A stretch of 64,000 nucleotides of DNA, taken from NCBI RefSeq assembly GCF_018122595.1, contig NZ_JAGRQH010000001.1, forward strand, positions 558,001 through 622,000, given 5' to 3'. A program made the position numbers and the translations under genes. Shown piece after piece: positions 36,418-47,979 of the stretch (within the stretch, counting starts at the first letter, position 1; each line of letters opens with the position of its first letter). Source of the DNA: Neokomagataea anthophila. GTDB taxonomy: Bacteria > Pseudomonadota > Alphaproteobacteria > Acetobacterales > Acetobacteraceae. The notes beneath the pieces were generated by a model. That model was not told the origin of the DNA, did no database searches, and saw only the letters and a program-made list of their open reading frames with translations.

Positions 36418-37148
36418 GGAATAAAGGCGCCAGGGGGAATGTTACCGTTAATATAGGCATGATCGAGGGCGTCGAGCATGGTCCAGAGAACGGAACATTT
36501 GAATTCAAGAGCTGCAAGCACGGCTTCTTGCTGCTCGATAGTTTTTGCGTGTTCACGGACATAGGCGAGTGCGAAGTCTGAATCACGTGGTGCTTGGGTC
36601 AGGCGTGGGGTGAAGTAAGCAAGCGTGTCATGGGAGATGAAGTCGTAATGCTGGAGCATTCCCGATACGCGTTCGCTGATGATGGTCGGTGAGAAGAGCT
36701 CTGTGAGGGATGATGCAATGGCTTCCAGAATGGAGCGGTCCCGTACAAAGTGGATATAGGCTTCGACTGAGAAGCGCGTTGCTGGGAGTAGGCCTTCCAA
36801 GCTTTCTACATATTGCCGGTTAAGGCCGAGGCCATCAGTCAGAACGAGCCAGCGGGCAACACCTCCGGTGCCGGGTTCTGTGCCGTCATGATCTTCGATA
36901 CGGCGGCGCCATTCGCGCCGTAACTCGGTGGTTGGCAGGCGTGCGAGAAGTGTCGCGTCTTTTGCGGGGATGCTTGCCTGATAATAATAGCGGTTAAGAG
37001 CCCATGCTTGCACTTGCTCTTTGTTGAGCAAACCATCGTGTAATTTACGGTGGAAAGGGTGCTTGTTGTGGTAGCGCTCAGCGCCGATTTGGCGCAGGCG
37101 GTCTTCAAGCTGGTCTGGTGTCAGGCAGGTCGTGAGGGGGGCGGTCAT
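36414..37148 (-). CDS. pqqC: Pyrroloquinoline-quinone synthase PqqC
   Basis: A 244-residue cofactor-free oxidase that performs the last step of PQQ formation. KHPFHRKLHDGLLNKEQVQAWALNRYYYQ near residue 29 and the all-helical pattern are PqqC signatures, with EDHDGTEPGTGGVARWL near 82. The frame runs further upstream, but ATG 37148 forms an ATGA overlap with the pqqB stop, so I use it. Confidence 0.97.
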   Translation of the reverse strand: MTAPLTTCLTPDQLEDRLRQIGAERYHNKHPFHRKLHDGLLNKEQVQAWALNRYYYQASIPAKDATLLARLPTTELRREWRRRIEDHDGTEPGTGGVARWLVLTDGLGLNRQYVESLEGLLPATRFSVEAYIHFVRDRSILEAIASSLTELFSPTIISERVSGMLQHYDFISHDTLAYFTPRLTQAPRDSDFALAYVREHAKTIEQQEAVLAALEFKCSVLWTMLDALDHAYINGNIPPGAFIP

Positions 37149-38071
37149 GGGGTTTCCAATCTGAAGGTCATTCCGTCTGCCGCGATGGTCCAACCCGCTT
37201 GGGTTACGGCATCGCGCTCTGGGCTGTTGTCCAGCAGGATGGGATTTGAGTTATTGATATGGATCAGTACTTTTTTTGGCTTTGTGCAGTCTTTGAAGCT
37301 TGCCATTGGTCCGTCCGGGTCATCGACGGAGACATGGCCCATGCGTTTCCCTGTTTTGGGGCTTAATCCTGCACGGATCATTTCATCATTGCGCCATAAC
37401 GTACCGTCAAACAGGAGCAGGTCTGCTTGCTCTGCACGGTGTATAATATCAGCGGTAATATCGGCACATCCTGGAATGAATAGGAGGGTGTGAGTGCCAT
37501 CAGAGACGCTTAGCCCAAGCGTCTCATCGGGGCGTGAGCCTTCAGCTTCGGCGTAGAGCGGTGCTTTGCCTGGTACGGCAAATGCTGTGAGTGTGAGGCC
37601 GCTATCGCTGCCATCTTTATGTTGCAGCGGGAAGGGCTCGTCGAGGTTTAGCGCGATACGTGGCACGATAGCCGGATCAAGCGCACCAAAAATAGGATTG
37701 GCGTTTAGTTGCTCTAAGGTGGAGGCACTCGCCATAAGCGAAAATGGCTCACGTTCACGGAGTGTGAGAAGGCCTGTAATCGCATCAATCTCGCCACAGG
37801 TCAGAATGACGGATTGGATAGGGGTATGGCGGAGTTGCCCGTCTTCTTCTGGGGCGGGGTGTAGAGCGGTATTTTCGTTGATTTGCTGGCGAATATCCGG
37901 CGCAGCGTTGAAGAGAAACCAACGTTTTCCATCACCACTAACGGCAACAGAGGCCTGTGTGCGTGGGGATGTCCCATTGTGTTGGCGTGCTGCAATACAA
38001 CCGGGTGCAGCTGAATTCCACTGAGGGAAGCCGCCACCAGCTCCTGAACCGAGGACGAGGAGATCAATCAT
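37145..38071 (-). CDS. pqqB: PQQ biosynthesis protein PqqB
   Basis: A 308-residue metallo-beta-lactamase-fold protein. VLGSGAGGGFPQWN at the N-terminus and RTQASVAVS near residue 36 are PqqB signatures, and the C-terminal half holds LIHINNSNPIL. It probably hydroxylates a tyrosine of the processed PqqA peptide. It follows pqqA after about 116 nt that contain a long hairpin, and is coupled to pqqC by an ATGA overlap. Confidence 0.96.
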   Translation of the reverse strand: MIDLLVLGSGAGGGFPQWNSAAPGCIAARQHNGTSPRTQASVAVSGDGKRWFLFNAAPDIRQQINENTALHPAPEEDGQLRHTPIQSVILTCGEIDAITGLLTLREREPFSLMASASTLEQLNANPIFGALDPAIVPRIALNLDEPFPLQHKDGSDSGLTLTAFAVPGKAPLYAEAEGSRPDETLGLSVSDGTHTLLFIPGCADITADIIHRAEQADLLLFDGTLWRNDEMIRAGLSPKTGKRMGHVSVDDPDGPMASFKDCTKPKKVLIHINNSNPILLDNSPERDAVTQAGWTIAADGMTFRLETP

Positions 38072-38141
38072 AAGATAATGGCCGCTGCAAAAGGTGACAT
38101 CACCTATACCGCATGCCGTGCTTGGTGTGTGCCGTCAACAT

Positions 38142-38173
38142 AACCGGCTCCTTCTATCCAGAAAGAACCGGTT
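38142..38173 (-). promoter_or_regulatory. Intercistronic hairpin between pqqA and pqqB
   Basis: Arms 38142-38155 and 38160-38173 form a 14-bp stem with two G-U pairs and a 4-nt loop, beginning 15 nt after the pqqA stop codon. No U tract follows on the minus strand. It may stabilise or partly terminate the short pqqA transcript, giving more PqqA peptide than enzymes. Confidence 0.6.
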
Positions 38174-38187
38174 TTTCTGCGAAAACC

Positions 38188-38268
38188 TTACTTGGTTTTA
38201 CCGCAGACGTAAGAGTTGATTTCTGCGCCCAGTGGGATTTCGGTGACTTTAGGTGTGTTCCAAGCCAT
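38188..38268 (-). CDS. pqqA: PQQ precursor peptide PqqA
   Basis: A 26-residue peptide precursor of PQQ. It begins MAWNTPKV and contains the conserved Glu-x-x-x-Tyr (EINSY) whose side chains become the cofactor. The sequence is very close to the Gluconobacter type as I recall it. A longer frame extends upstream, but the ATG at 38268 gives the family length. First gene of pqqABCDE, separated from pqqB by a hairpin. Confidence 0.95.
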   Translation of the reverse strand: MAWNTPKVTEIPLGAEINSYVCGKTK

Positions 38269-38433
38269 GATGTGTTCCATTCTTGTCATGGGAAAGAGAG
38301 AATACACTCCCGATATGTGGGCAGAATGTCTGCTCTTGGGGGGGGAGTTCAAGAGTAATTTTGAACAGAACACAAAAACGTGTAGTCGCTTAGGTGGTCC
38401 TTTCCGATTAATTCCGTCATTTTCAGGCACTCT

Positions 38434-39723
38434 ATGTCAGGCTCTAAGACTGAAAAAATGCTCAATGGGTCACAACAGGGTGCTGGGAAAGCTGGAACCT
38501 CGCCCGATAAAGAACGCGATAAGCCCGGTAAGAAATCAGTTTTTCGCTGGGACGGAGATGATGCGTCTTTGCCGCATTATACTCTGCCTGAGAGTGCGCT
38601 GCGGAAGCATATTAATGTCCGGGATATGTGTTTAATCGTACTGGCGGTGCTGGCAGTCTTTTATTCATTGTATTTTACAGCACCGATTCTTTTGCCGTTC
38701 GTGTTCGCTATTGTGCTGAATTTGCTCATGCTGGCACCGATGCGTTTCATGACGCAAAAACTTCACCTTCCACGGCATTTAGCGGCATTATTGTTGATCT
38801 TCGCAATGTTTGGCTTGGTGGGAGGTGTTGCAACGACCATTTCTGTGCCGGCTGCTGGTTGGTTGTCGCGCGTGCCACAGGCCTTGCCAGCGTTACAGCA
38901 GAAAATGGCTCTTCTGCGTGGCCCTATTGATGCGTTGCAGTCCGATTATGTACGGCTATCAGCATTGTTTAACGGGCACCATTCTGTGCGCGTTTTGCAT
39001 GCTAATTCCTCATTGGGGGGTGATGGCGCTTTATCACGCTTTGGTTCGTCAGTTTTGGCTGGAACGCGTGACTTTGCGGATGGCTTTTTTTCCATGCTGC
39101 TGATGCTGTTTTTTTTGATGACGGAAGGCGACACGCTTCTGCGTCGGGTGGTCGAAATTATGCCGACCTTTGCTGAAAAACGGCGTGTTGTGCAAATGGC
39201 TTTACAGATTGAACGGAATGTTTCGGTTTATCTGGTCACGGTTACGATTATGAATGTCTTGGTGGGCGTTCTTAATGTTTTACAATGTTGGTTAACGGGA
39301 GTGCCTAACCCATTATTGTGGGGTGTGTTGGCATTTTTGTTGAATTATATCCCGATCATTGGACCGCTGACAGGGATGGTGGTGTATTTTGTTGTTGGGT
39401 TGTTTTGTTTCTCCTCCGTATTACATGCGCTTATTCCGCCATTGATTTATCTTTTTGTACATATTCTAGAGGGCGAGACGATTACGCCAATGCTCTTGGC
39501 GCGACGTTTTACGTTGAACCCTGTTTTTGTTGTTGGGTCATTACTGTTTTGGGATTGGATGTGGGGCATTTCGGGAGCGATTTTATCTGTGCCGATGCTC
39601 GCTGTTTTTAAGATTATTTGTGATCATATCGAAGTTTTAGCGCCTTTTGGGCATATTTTAGGTGGGCCCCCGCGGCGAACTTTAGGCAATACGTTGGCAG
39701 CGCAATTGCAGCATGATGCGTGA
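38434..39723 (+). CDS. AI-2E/PerM-family membrane protein
   Basis: A 429-residue inner-membrane protein with 7-8 hydrophobic segments. PLLWGVLAFLLNYIPIIGPLTGM near residue 290 and HILEGETITPMLLARRFTLNPVFV near 345 are signatures of the AI-2E transporter/PerM family. The first ~55 residues are polar and charged. Members include autoinducer exporters and Na+/H+ antiporters, so the cargo is unknown. Divergent from pqqA. Confidence 0.88.
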   Translation: MSGSKTEKMLNGSQQGAGKAGTSPDKERDKPGKKSVFRWDGDDASLPHYTLPESALRKHINVRDMCLIVLAVLAVFYSLYFTAPILLPFVFAIVLNLLMLAPMRFMTQKLHLPRHLAALLLIFAMFGLVGGVATTISVPAAGWLSRVPQALPALQQKMALLRGPIDALQSDYVRLSALFNGHHSVRVLHANSSLGGDGALSRFGSSVLAGTRDFADGFFSMLLMLFFLMTEGDTLLRRVVEIMPTFAEKRRVVQMALQIERNVSVYLVTVTIMNVLVGVLNVLQCWLTGVPNPLLWGVLAFLLNYIPIIGPLTGMVVYFVVGLFCFSSVLHALIPPLIYLFVHILEGETITPMLLARRFTLNPVFVVGSLLFWDWMWGISGAILSVPMLAVFKIICDHIEVLAPFGHILGGPPRRTLGNTLAAQLQHDA

Positions 39724-39837
39724 TGTTTAAGGTTAAGATGAGGGGGCTGTTTTCAGGTTGTCAATTTTCGGGCATGAAACAGGGCAATCATGATGTCGCC
39801 CCAGAATGTGGGCGGCGAGCGTAACAAGGAGTTCCTT

Positions 39838-40464
39838 ATGACGCGCCCGTCCCGCCGTGGGGTTTGTTTTATTATTTCAGCGCCGTCAGGTGCAGGAAAA
39901 TCTACGATTGCGAATGCTTTACGTGCCTCTGAGCCTTCTTTGAAGCATTCTGTGTCGGTAACAACGCGGCAGCCACGCCCAGGGGAAGTGGAAGGCGTTC
40001 ATTACCATTTTCGGGATTTAGAGACCTTTCGCAGTATGGCTGAGAAAGGTGAGCTTCTCGAATGGGCAGAGGTGTTTGGCCGGGGGTATGGGACACCACG
40101 TCAGCCTGTTGAAGAGGCTTTGGCCGCGGGTCATGACATGGTGTTTGACATTGATTGGCAGGGTCATCGTTTGATGCGTGCCGCTATGCCAGATGATGTG
40201 GTGAGTTTGTTTGTATTGCCACCTTCCTTAGAGGAGTTGGAGCGACGTTTGCACCGGCGTGCATCAGATCATCCGGAGGAAATTGAGAAGCGGATGCGTG
40301 CGGCGCTTGATGAGATATCTCATTGGTCTGAATTTGATCATGTGATTGTTAATAATGAGTTGGATTCTGCAATTGGTCAGGCTCGTTCTGTTTTGCAGTC
40401 TGCGCGCCAAGTAACGCGCCGCCAAACGGGTATTGCAGAAATGGTCAAAACGTTTTCGCGTTAA
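39838..40464 (+). CDS. gmk: Guanylate kinase
   Basis: A 208-residue enzyme phosphorylating GMP to GDP. The P-loop is SAPSGAGKST near residue 13, and SVTTRQPRPGEVEGVHYHF is the GMP-binding block. ATG 39838 has AAGGAG 6 nt upstream; an earlier in-frame ATG gives an unlikely 16-residue extension. A strong terminator follows. Confidence 0.97.
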   Translation: MTRPSRRGVCFIISAPSGAGKSTIANALRASEPSLKHSVSVTTRQPRPGEVEGVHYHFRDLETFRSMAEKGELLEWAEVFGRGYGTPRQPVEEALAAGHDMVFDIDWQGHRLMRAAMPDDVVSLFVLPPSLEELERRLHRRASDHPEEIEKRMRAALDEISHWSEFDHVIVNNELDSAIGQARSVLQSARQVTRRQTGIAEMVKTFSR

Positions 40465-40471
40465 TTGATGG

Positions 40472-40508
40472 AATGGCGTCTATTGAAATAATAGACGCCA
40501 TTTTTTTT
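40472..40508 (+). terminator. Intrinsic terminator after gmk
   Basis: AATGGCGTCTATT (40472-40484) and AATAGACGCCATT (40490-40502) form a 13-bp stem with a 5-nt loop, followed by eight T residues (40501-40508). Confidence 0.92.
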
Positions 40509-40509
40509 A

Positions 40510-42573
40510 TTAAGAAAGTGAATCAAAGAAATATAAAAGATCGCTTTGATCACAACTATAGAATGTATTGTTATATTCGTCCGTGTAGGTTTGGTTCTCA
40601 TAGATAATGATGTTTTTATCTTGAGAAACGCGTCCGATATTAATTTGGACGTTTCCTAAAGGATTAATAGTACCAATTGTCATGCCGGATTTTGAATAAA
40701 TAGAAGCATGTTGAGCAGAGCCATGCTCACCAATTTGTATTTTTGTTTCAGCCATCAAGCGTATTTGATCACGAATGGAGAGGCGTTCAGGTGAGACCAG
40801 TTCAAACCCGCGTTTTACAGCTTCAGCTTCGAACCAGTCTTGTTGTTTAAAAATACGTTGGTGTGATTTATTGACTTCCCATGATTTTCTACTGAGGCAA
40901 ATTTTTCTAAAAGGTTGAACATCGTTACTAAAAGCATTGCGATAAAAATCTTTAGTGAATGGATTGAAAGTATAATCACGATGTAAGTATTCAGATGTAA
41001 TTGCTTTTTTAATGAGCCATTTATCATTCTCATGGTCGAAAAATTTAATGTTTTCTTTTTCGATTCCAAGTGTTTCTTTTAATAAAGAAAAGGCCCATTG
41101 GGGGGTTTTTAAAGGCATGACAACTTTTAATTTATGGAATTCATGTTCCCCTAAAACCTTCTTAATTAGGCCAATTCTTGGAATTTCATCGACTATATAA
41201 TGGCCGTAGCAGCCATAACCGGCACCAAAGGCGACGATGACGGGTTCATTGATAATATGGGTAATGTTGGTTTGAGTGGGTTGTTGCCAGTGCCCATCAC
41301 GCGTTTCAGTTTCGCAAACGTGAGAGAGGTAGCTGTCTAGTTGAATGAAAGTATCATCTTTCCATAAGCCGCCAGGTCCGCTGAGGCTTATATTGCTCCA
41401 TTCATACACATGAGCTGCAGGTGTGATGACGTGTTTATTTTGACGTTCGCACCAATCAGGGTGGTGGTCGTGCCCGATTACGGTGAGTGGGGTGCTAGGG
41501 GGGATGATGCTAGCATCTGCTTTGCCGAGCACACGATCAGCGGAAGGGAGCAGGCCTGTATGGTTTTCTTTTTCAAGGATGCTCGTGGAAGGAATGGTTT
41601 TTAAGGAGTGTGGATGATGAGAAGAAGATAGGAATTCATCCTGCCCATTGAAATCAACGAAGCAAGAGAAGATATTGTAAGGAACAAATTTAACAATATT
41701 ATTTTCAAATACGTCATCATTTTCACAGTAAGAATCAAGAATACTAAGAGTTAGAGCTTGATTATCTGTAAAATGATTATGAGAAAAATCTTGTTTTTTC
41801 TCATCTATCATTTTTATGGCGCGGTCTAAAAAGCGTTTGATAAGAGGGTGGCGGGGTTTTGCGGCAATAAAGAATTTTTCAATTCTATTTTCATTGGAAA
41901 AAAGAATGAGATTACTTTGATTGCTCACGAAATGTGAAATTGAAGCACGGCAAGCAGAAAAGACGTCGGCAAAAACGCCTCCTTCCCAGTAGAGAAAGGC
42001 GAGTGCCATAAAGTCAGCTTTTCCAGCAGGATATGTAATACTATTATAAGTATTTACAAATATATCACCGAAGTTTTTGGATAAATAATTTATTGAATGC
42101 TCTTCATCAAAGCACTCGTAAGAAAAAAGAGGATTTTTTTGATACCAAGTTGTTTTTTGGGCTGATTTTTTGTCAAAAAAAGGTTTGTCTGGTCTGCATT
42201 GAATGATTTTGTATGGGATATTACTGTTTTTTACATCTTCAGGGAGCGTTATGAAATGCTCTTGTTTTGAGGATGGTGAGCTTTGAGGTATGTATTTTAG
42301 AAAATCATTCCAGCCGGAGCCAAACTGTCGGGCAGTGATATAGATGATTTTTGCCCAGAATTTTTGTTCTTCGTGTATCGATGTATTATTGAGCATGAAG
42401 CTCGCATGGTTTTTTAAGTCAGAGAGTATTGTTTCTTGTTTTTCAATATCAAAATTTTTCAAATAAGTTATGTGGCTGTAGTCTTTTAAATTAATATATT
42501 CACTGGATGAGAAGGCTTCATTTAAAAGTTTTTGTTTCCAAGCAAGGAGACTATTCTGATCGAAGTCATACAT
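40510..42573 (-). CDS. Two-domain glycosyltransferase (GT32-like + GT61-like)
   Basis: A 687-residue protein joining two glycosyltransferase-like domains. Residues about 105-290 match the GT32/Gly_transf_sug type (IPYKIIQCRPDKP, then GKADFMALAFLYWEGGVFADVF, with AD-V where GT32 has a DXD). Residues about 385-687 match GT61/DUF563 (GAGYGCYGHYIVDEIPRIGL, then ICLSRKS, and IGEHGSAQHASIYSK near 630). The gene is much more AT-rich than its neighbours, with Lys/Asn/Ile/Phe-rich codons, which suggests horizontal transfer. It likely builds a surface glycan. The incomplete DXD raises the chance that the first domain is weakly active. Confidence 0.7.
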   Translation of the reverse strand: MYDFDQNSLLAWKQKLLNEAFSSSEYINLKDYSHITYLKNFDIEKQETILSDLKNHASFMLNNTSIHEEQKFWAKIIYITARQFGSGWNDFLKYIPQSSPSSKQEHFITLPEDVKNSNIPYKIIQCRPDKPFFDKKSAQKTTWYQKNPLFSYECFDEEHSINYLSKNFGDIFVNTYNSITYPAGKADFMALAFLYWEGGVFADVFSACRASISHFVSNQSNLILFSNENRIEKFFIAAKPRHPLIKRFLDRAIKMIDEKKQDFSHNHFTDNQALTLSILDSYCENDDVFENNIVKFVPYNIFSCFVDFNGQDEFLSSSHHPHSLKTIPSTSILEKENHTGLLPSADRVLGKADASIIPPSTPLTVIGHDHHPDWCERQNKHVITPAAHVYEWSNISLSGPGGLWKDDTFIQLDSYLSHVCETETRDGHWQQPTQTNITHIINEPVIVAFGAGYGCYGHYIVDEIPRIGLIKKVLGEHEFHKLKVVMPLKTPQWAFSLLKETLGIEKENIKFFDHENDKWLIKKAITSEYLHRDYTFNPFTKDFYRNAFSNDVQPFRKICLSRKSWEVNKSHQRIFKQQDWFEAEAVKRGFELVSPERLSIRDQIRLMAETKIQIGEHGSAQHASIYSKSGMTIGTINPLGNVQINIGRVSQDKNIIIYENQTYTDEYNNTFYSCDQSDLLYFFDSLS

Positions 42574-42792
42574 AATGAAGCTCTTTCATCCGCAAAGGTG
42601 ACTTTCTTATTCTTTTCACCATACATGGGAAGGCTTTTATCCCAAAGAGCTATTCTTTTGATGAACTGGCATTAAGATAAAGTTTATATGGCTAAAGCTT
42701 GAGCAGGTGCAACGCACGGAGCATTTCTGAAATTAAGAACTTCTATCTCTTTAGATGAGATTTTTTATGATTTAATATTTGGGAAGGTGTTC

Positions 42793-42867
42793 TGGCTGGG
42801 GCGGGAGGATTCGAACCTCCGCATGGCGGAATCAAAATCCGCTGCCTTACCGCTTGGCTACGCCCCA
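42793..42867 (-). tRNA. tRNA-Gln (anticodon TTG)
   Basis: A minus-strand cloverleaf with acceptor TGGGGCG/CGCCCCA, anticodon loop TTTTGAT in a CGGA/TCCG stem (anticodon TTG), T-arm GGTTCGAATCC, discriminator G and encoded CCA. It reads CAA codons. Confidence 0.97.
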
Positions 42868-42918
42868 AGAACGAGAGCCTTTTAATCCAACTTTTGGGGG
42901 CGCGTAAACCCCCTTTTT

Positions 42919-43593
42919 TCAATATTCGACTTCTAAATCGTGATTAGGGAGCGTTGAGCGGTTGAGAGCTTGGTGAAGCTTCTGACGAGGGGAGGGTTGA
43001 AGGGCACCAAAACGCTCAGCTTTTTCGAGGTTTTTTTCGAGGGCAGCCATGGTGGTGCCTAGATCTGCGCTTTCGTCTTTATGCCACGTGTTGAGCGAGA
43101 TGGCCCAAATGCCGGAAATAGCTTTAATGCGCAAAGCACCGCGCAATCCGGAGCCATCAATGCCTGCCGTTTCTGCAATCCAGCGCATGGAATCGAGAGT
43201 TAAAGCGCCGAGTAAGGCGGCGAGAGGGGGATCTAGCGGTAGTGCCTGCATGACGGCCTGCACACCTGAGCGATATTCTTGCAGAACATCAAGGCGGCGC
43301 ATGAGCAGATCAAAGAGGCGCTCTTTGATTGCTCCTTCGCTTTCATCGCGTAGAGCGCTGCTATCGGCGAGTTGAGAAAGGGTGATGAGGAGTTTTGCTT
43401 TGTAGGGAAAGCGTGCACGCACGGCATCAACAGGTAGGTTAGCGTCAGCTGCGGCATCAACCAGTGAAAAACGATGCCAGCCTTCTGAACCAGCGCGGTC
43501 AAAGGCAGCGCGGAGAAGAGCAGAGTCAAATGGGTTCACGGGCGTGTCATTGTGTAATGATGCGCCATCGGGTGTCTTGAATCCGTCGTCCAT
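42919..43593 (-). CDS. TetR/COQ9-like protein
   Basis: About 224 residues. The N-terminal part (GWHRFSLVDAAADANLPVDAVRARFPYKAKLLI) is a TetR-type helix-turn-helix, and the rest is all-helical with TLDSMRWIAETAGIDG near residue 140. This fits the COQ9/TetR-like group in alphaproteobacteria, where some members serve ubiquinone synthesis and others regulate transcription. The ATG at 43593 has AGGAG 6 nt upstream; longer starts place the ribosome site on top of the start codon. It follows proC on the same strand. Confidence 0.65.
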   Translation of the reverse strand: MDDGFKTPDGASLHNDTPVNPFDSALLRAAFDRAGSEGWHRFSLVDAAADANLPVDAVRARFPYKAKLLITLSQLADSSALRDESEGAIKERLFDLLMRRLDVLQEYRSGVQAVMQALPLDPPLAALLGALTLDSMRWIAETAGIDGSGLRGALRIKAISGIWAISLNTWHKDESADLGTTMAALEKNLEKAERFGALQPSPRQKLHQALNRSTLPNHDLEVEY

Positions 43594-43732
43594 CTGCATC
43601 TCCTGAAACCTATTTATGCCGTTCTCTGCGAGAGAATCGTGTTTTTGTCCAGTCAGTTGCATAAGACGGCGGCTAAACTGGGAGAATAGGCGTTACTGGA
43701 GTGGTAATTTTCCAGTAACGCGATGTCGCGTC

Positions 43733-44551
43733 TTAGCCGGCTAATTCTTCAGCACGGCGAACAGCGGCAGAAATGGCTTTATCAACTGCACGGGGCCATG
43801 CTTCTTCTTGCATGAGCTCCGAAAGAGCAGCAGCTGTTGTGCCATTTGGGCTTGTGACAGCTTTACGCAATGTCTCGGCATCATCCGGGAGTTCATTGAG
43901 CATGCGCCCGGCGCCGTAGATGGTACCACGAGCGAGACGGCGTGCTGTTTCGGCGGAGAGGCCGTGTGCTTGGCCTGCTTTTTCAAGCAGTTCTGCCAAA
44001 AGAAACACATAAGCCGGGCCGGAACCTGCGAGTGCCGTTACGCCGAGTAAGTCTTTTTCTTCGCTGACTTCGACAACGTCTCCTACAGCGGAGAGGAGGT
44101 CATGACAGAGGCGCGTTTGTGTTTCTGTGCAGTCAGGGGCAGCGTAGAGGCCGCTGACACCGGCACCGATGGTTGATGGGGTGTTGGGCATAGCGCGCAG
44201 CGTTGGGCATTTCTGCCCGGCTTTTTGCGCTGCTGCGCTGAGGGAGGCGCAGGTACGTCCGGCCATTACGGAGAGGAACGCGGCGTTTTCTAGACGCTGC
44301 CCGAGGGTTTGCGTCAGAGAGGTGATCACGTCATCTGCGACGGCGGGTTTAACGGCGAGGACGATGATATCTGGTGCAAAATCATCTGGTACGCTGTCTG
44401 CGCTGCGAATGATGGTGACATTCTCATTATCGCAGTTTCTGTGGCGGTCCAGCACGACCATGCGCGGCGGGTTGGGCGAGGCGAGCCACCCATCAAGGAG
44501 GGCACCGCCGAGTTTTCCGCAGCCTGCAAGAAGAATGGAGGTGGAAGGCAT
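43733..44551 (-). CDS. proC: Pyrroline-5-carboxylate reductase
   Basis: A 272-residue NAD(P)H enzyme making proline from pyrroline-5-carboxylate. The cofactor motif LLAGCGKLGGALL is at the N-terminus, VLAVKPA near residue 66, and the C-terminal TALAGSGPAYVFLLAE and VTSPNGTT signatures are present. It starts 2 nt after the stop of the YbjN-like gene. proA of the same pathway is at 61.6 kb. Confidence 0.96.
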   Translation of the reverse strand: MPSTSILLAGCGKLGGALLDGWLASPNPPRMVVLDRHRNCDNENVTIIRSADSVPDDFAPDIIVLAVKPAVADDVITSLTQTLGQRLENAAFLSVMAGRTCASLSAAAQKAGQKCPTLRAMPNTPSTIGAGVSGLYAAPDCTETQTRLCHDLLSAVGDVVEVSEEKDLLGVTALAGSGPAYVFLLAELLEKAGQAHGLSAETARRLARGTIYGAGRMLNELPDDAETLRKAVTSPNGTTAAALSELMQEEAWPRAVDKAISAAVRRAEELAG

Positions 44552-44553
44552 GG

Positions 44554-45060
44554 TCAAGCGTCTCCGATACAGTCAAGCATTGCGGCATCCAGTGCATTTT
44601 GAGGGGTTTGTCCGCCCCAAAGTGCGAATTGGAATGCCGGGTAAAAGCGATCGCATTCCGCGAGTGAAATGTCGATCAAGTCTTCCATGCTTTCGCTTGG
44701 GAGAGAAGAGGTTCCACGCGTTAGAAGGGTGTGGCGGTAGGAAGGGACTTTTGTTTCGGCATCAAGAACGAAATGTCCTACCCAAAGATGGTTATTGGCG
44801 AGTGAGATGAGTTCGTACACATCACTGCGGGTTTTTTGGGGTGCCTTTAAGTCGAAGACGCAGTTGAGGTGCAGGGCCGATAATTCGTCTGACCATGTGA
44901 AGATCAGTCCGTAATGCCCCCATTGGCCAGGAGCTTCGGCCACCATTTCGTTGGGGCCAAGGCGTTCAAATTCCCATTCATACAAGCCGAGGACTTGTTC
45001 CATGAGGTCAAGCGGGTGTGATTCGCTTTCGGAGTGGGACGAGGTGTTCAAGGCAGGCAT
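44554..45060 (-). CDS. YbjN-domain protein
   Basis: A 168-residue protein of the YbjN family, cytoplasmic, with no signal peptide. GQWGHYGLIFTWSDELSALHLNCVFDLK near residue 45 and NNHLWVGHFVLDAE near 90 fit the type III secretion chaperone-like YbjN fold. Its role is unknown; in alphaproteobacteria it often precedes proC, as here. It is the first gene of a YbjN-proC-TetR/COQ9 run. Confidence 0.75.
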   Translation of the reverse strand: MPALNTSSHSESESHPLDLMEQVLGLYEWEFERLGPNEMVAEAPGQWGHYGLIFTWSDELSALHLNCVFDLKAPQKTRSDVYELISLANNHLWVGHFVLDAETKVPSYRHTLLTRGTSSLPSESMEDLIDISLAECDRFYPAFQFALWGGQTPQNALDAAMLDCIGDA

Positions 45061-45223
45061 CGCGGGTCTCCCAAGGCCGTGGAAGTTCCCGCCGGTGGCG
45101 CGCCGGCGGGCGCTCCATCTGTGTCTGCATAACTGACCGCGTAAACGTGATCAGATCACAATACGTTATGGATGGAGTGCCCGGAGTGCAAGAAGAACAT
45201 GTAGTGGGGTGCTGTATGTTCTT

Positions 45224-45252
45224 CCCTCTATTGCCCGATGAGCAACAGAGGG
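45224..45252 (-). terminator. Hairpin after acnA, possible terminator
   Basis: CCCTCT-a-TTGC (45224-45234) pairs with GCAA-c-AGAGGG (45242-45252), 13 nt past the acnA stop. No long U tract follows, so strength is uncertain. A second GC-rich stem, CCCGCCGG/CCGGCGGG at 45088-45110, lies further on. Confidence 0.5.
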
Positions 45253-45264
45253 AGGGTTCTGATG

Positions 45265-47955
<2,691 letters not shown>

Positions 47956-47979
47956 AAAAATATCTCCGAAAGGGCGTGA

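Noticed and set aside
42574-42792. Possible small gene between the AT-rich glycosyltransferase and tRNA-Gln
   Set aside because: Only AT-rich sequence without a frame that has a ribosome site; likely promoter or spacer DNA.
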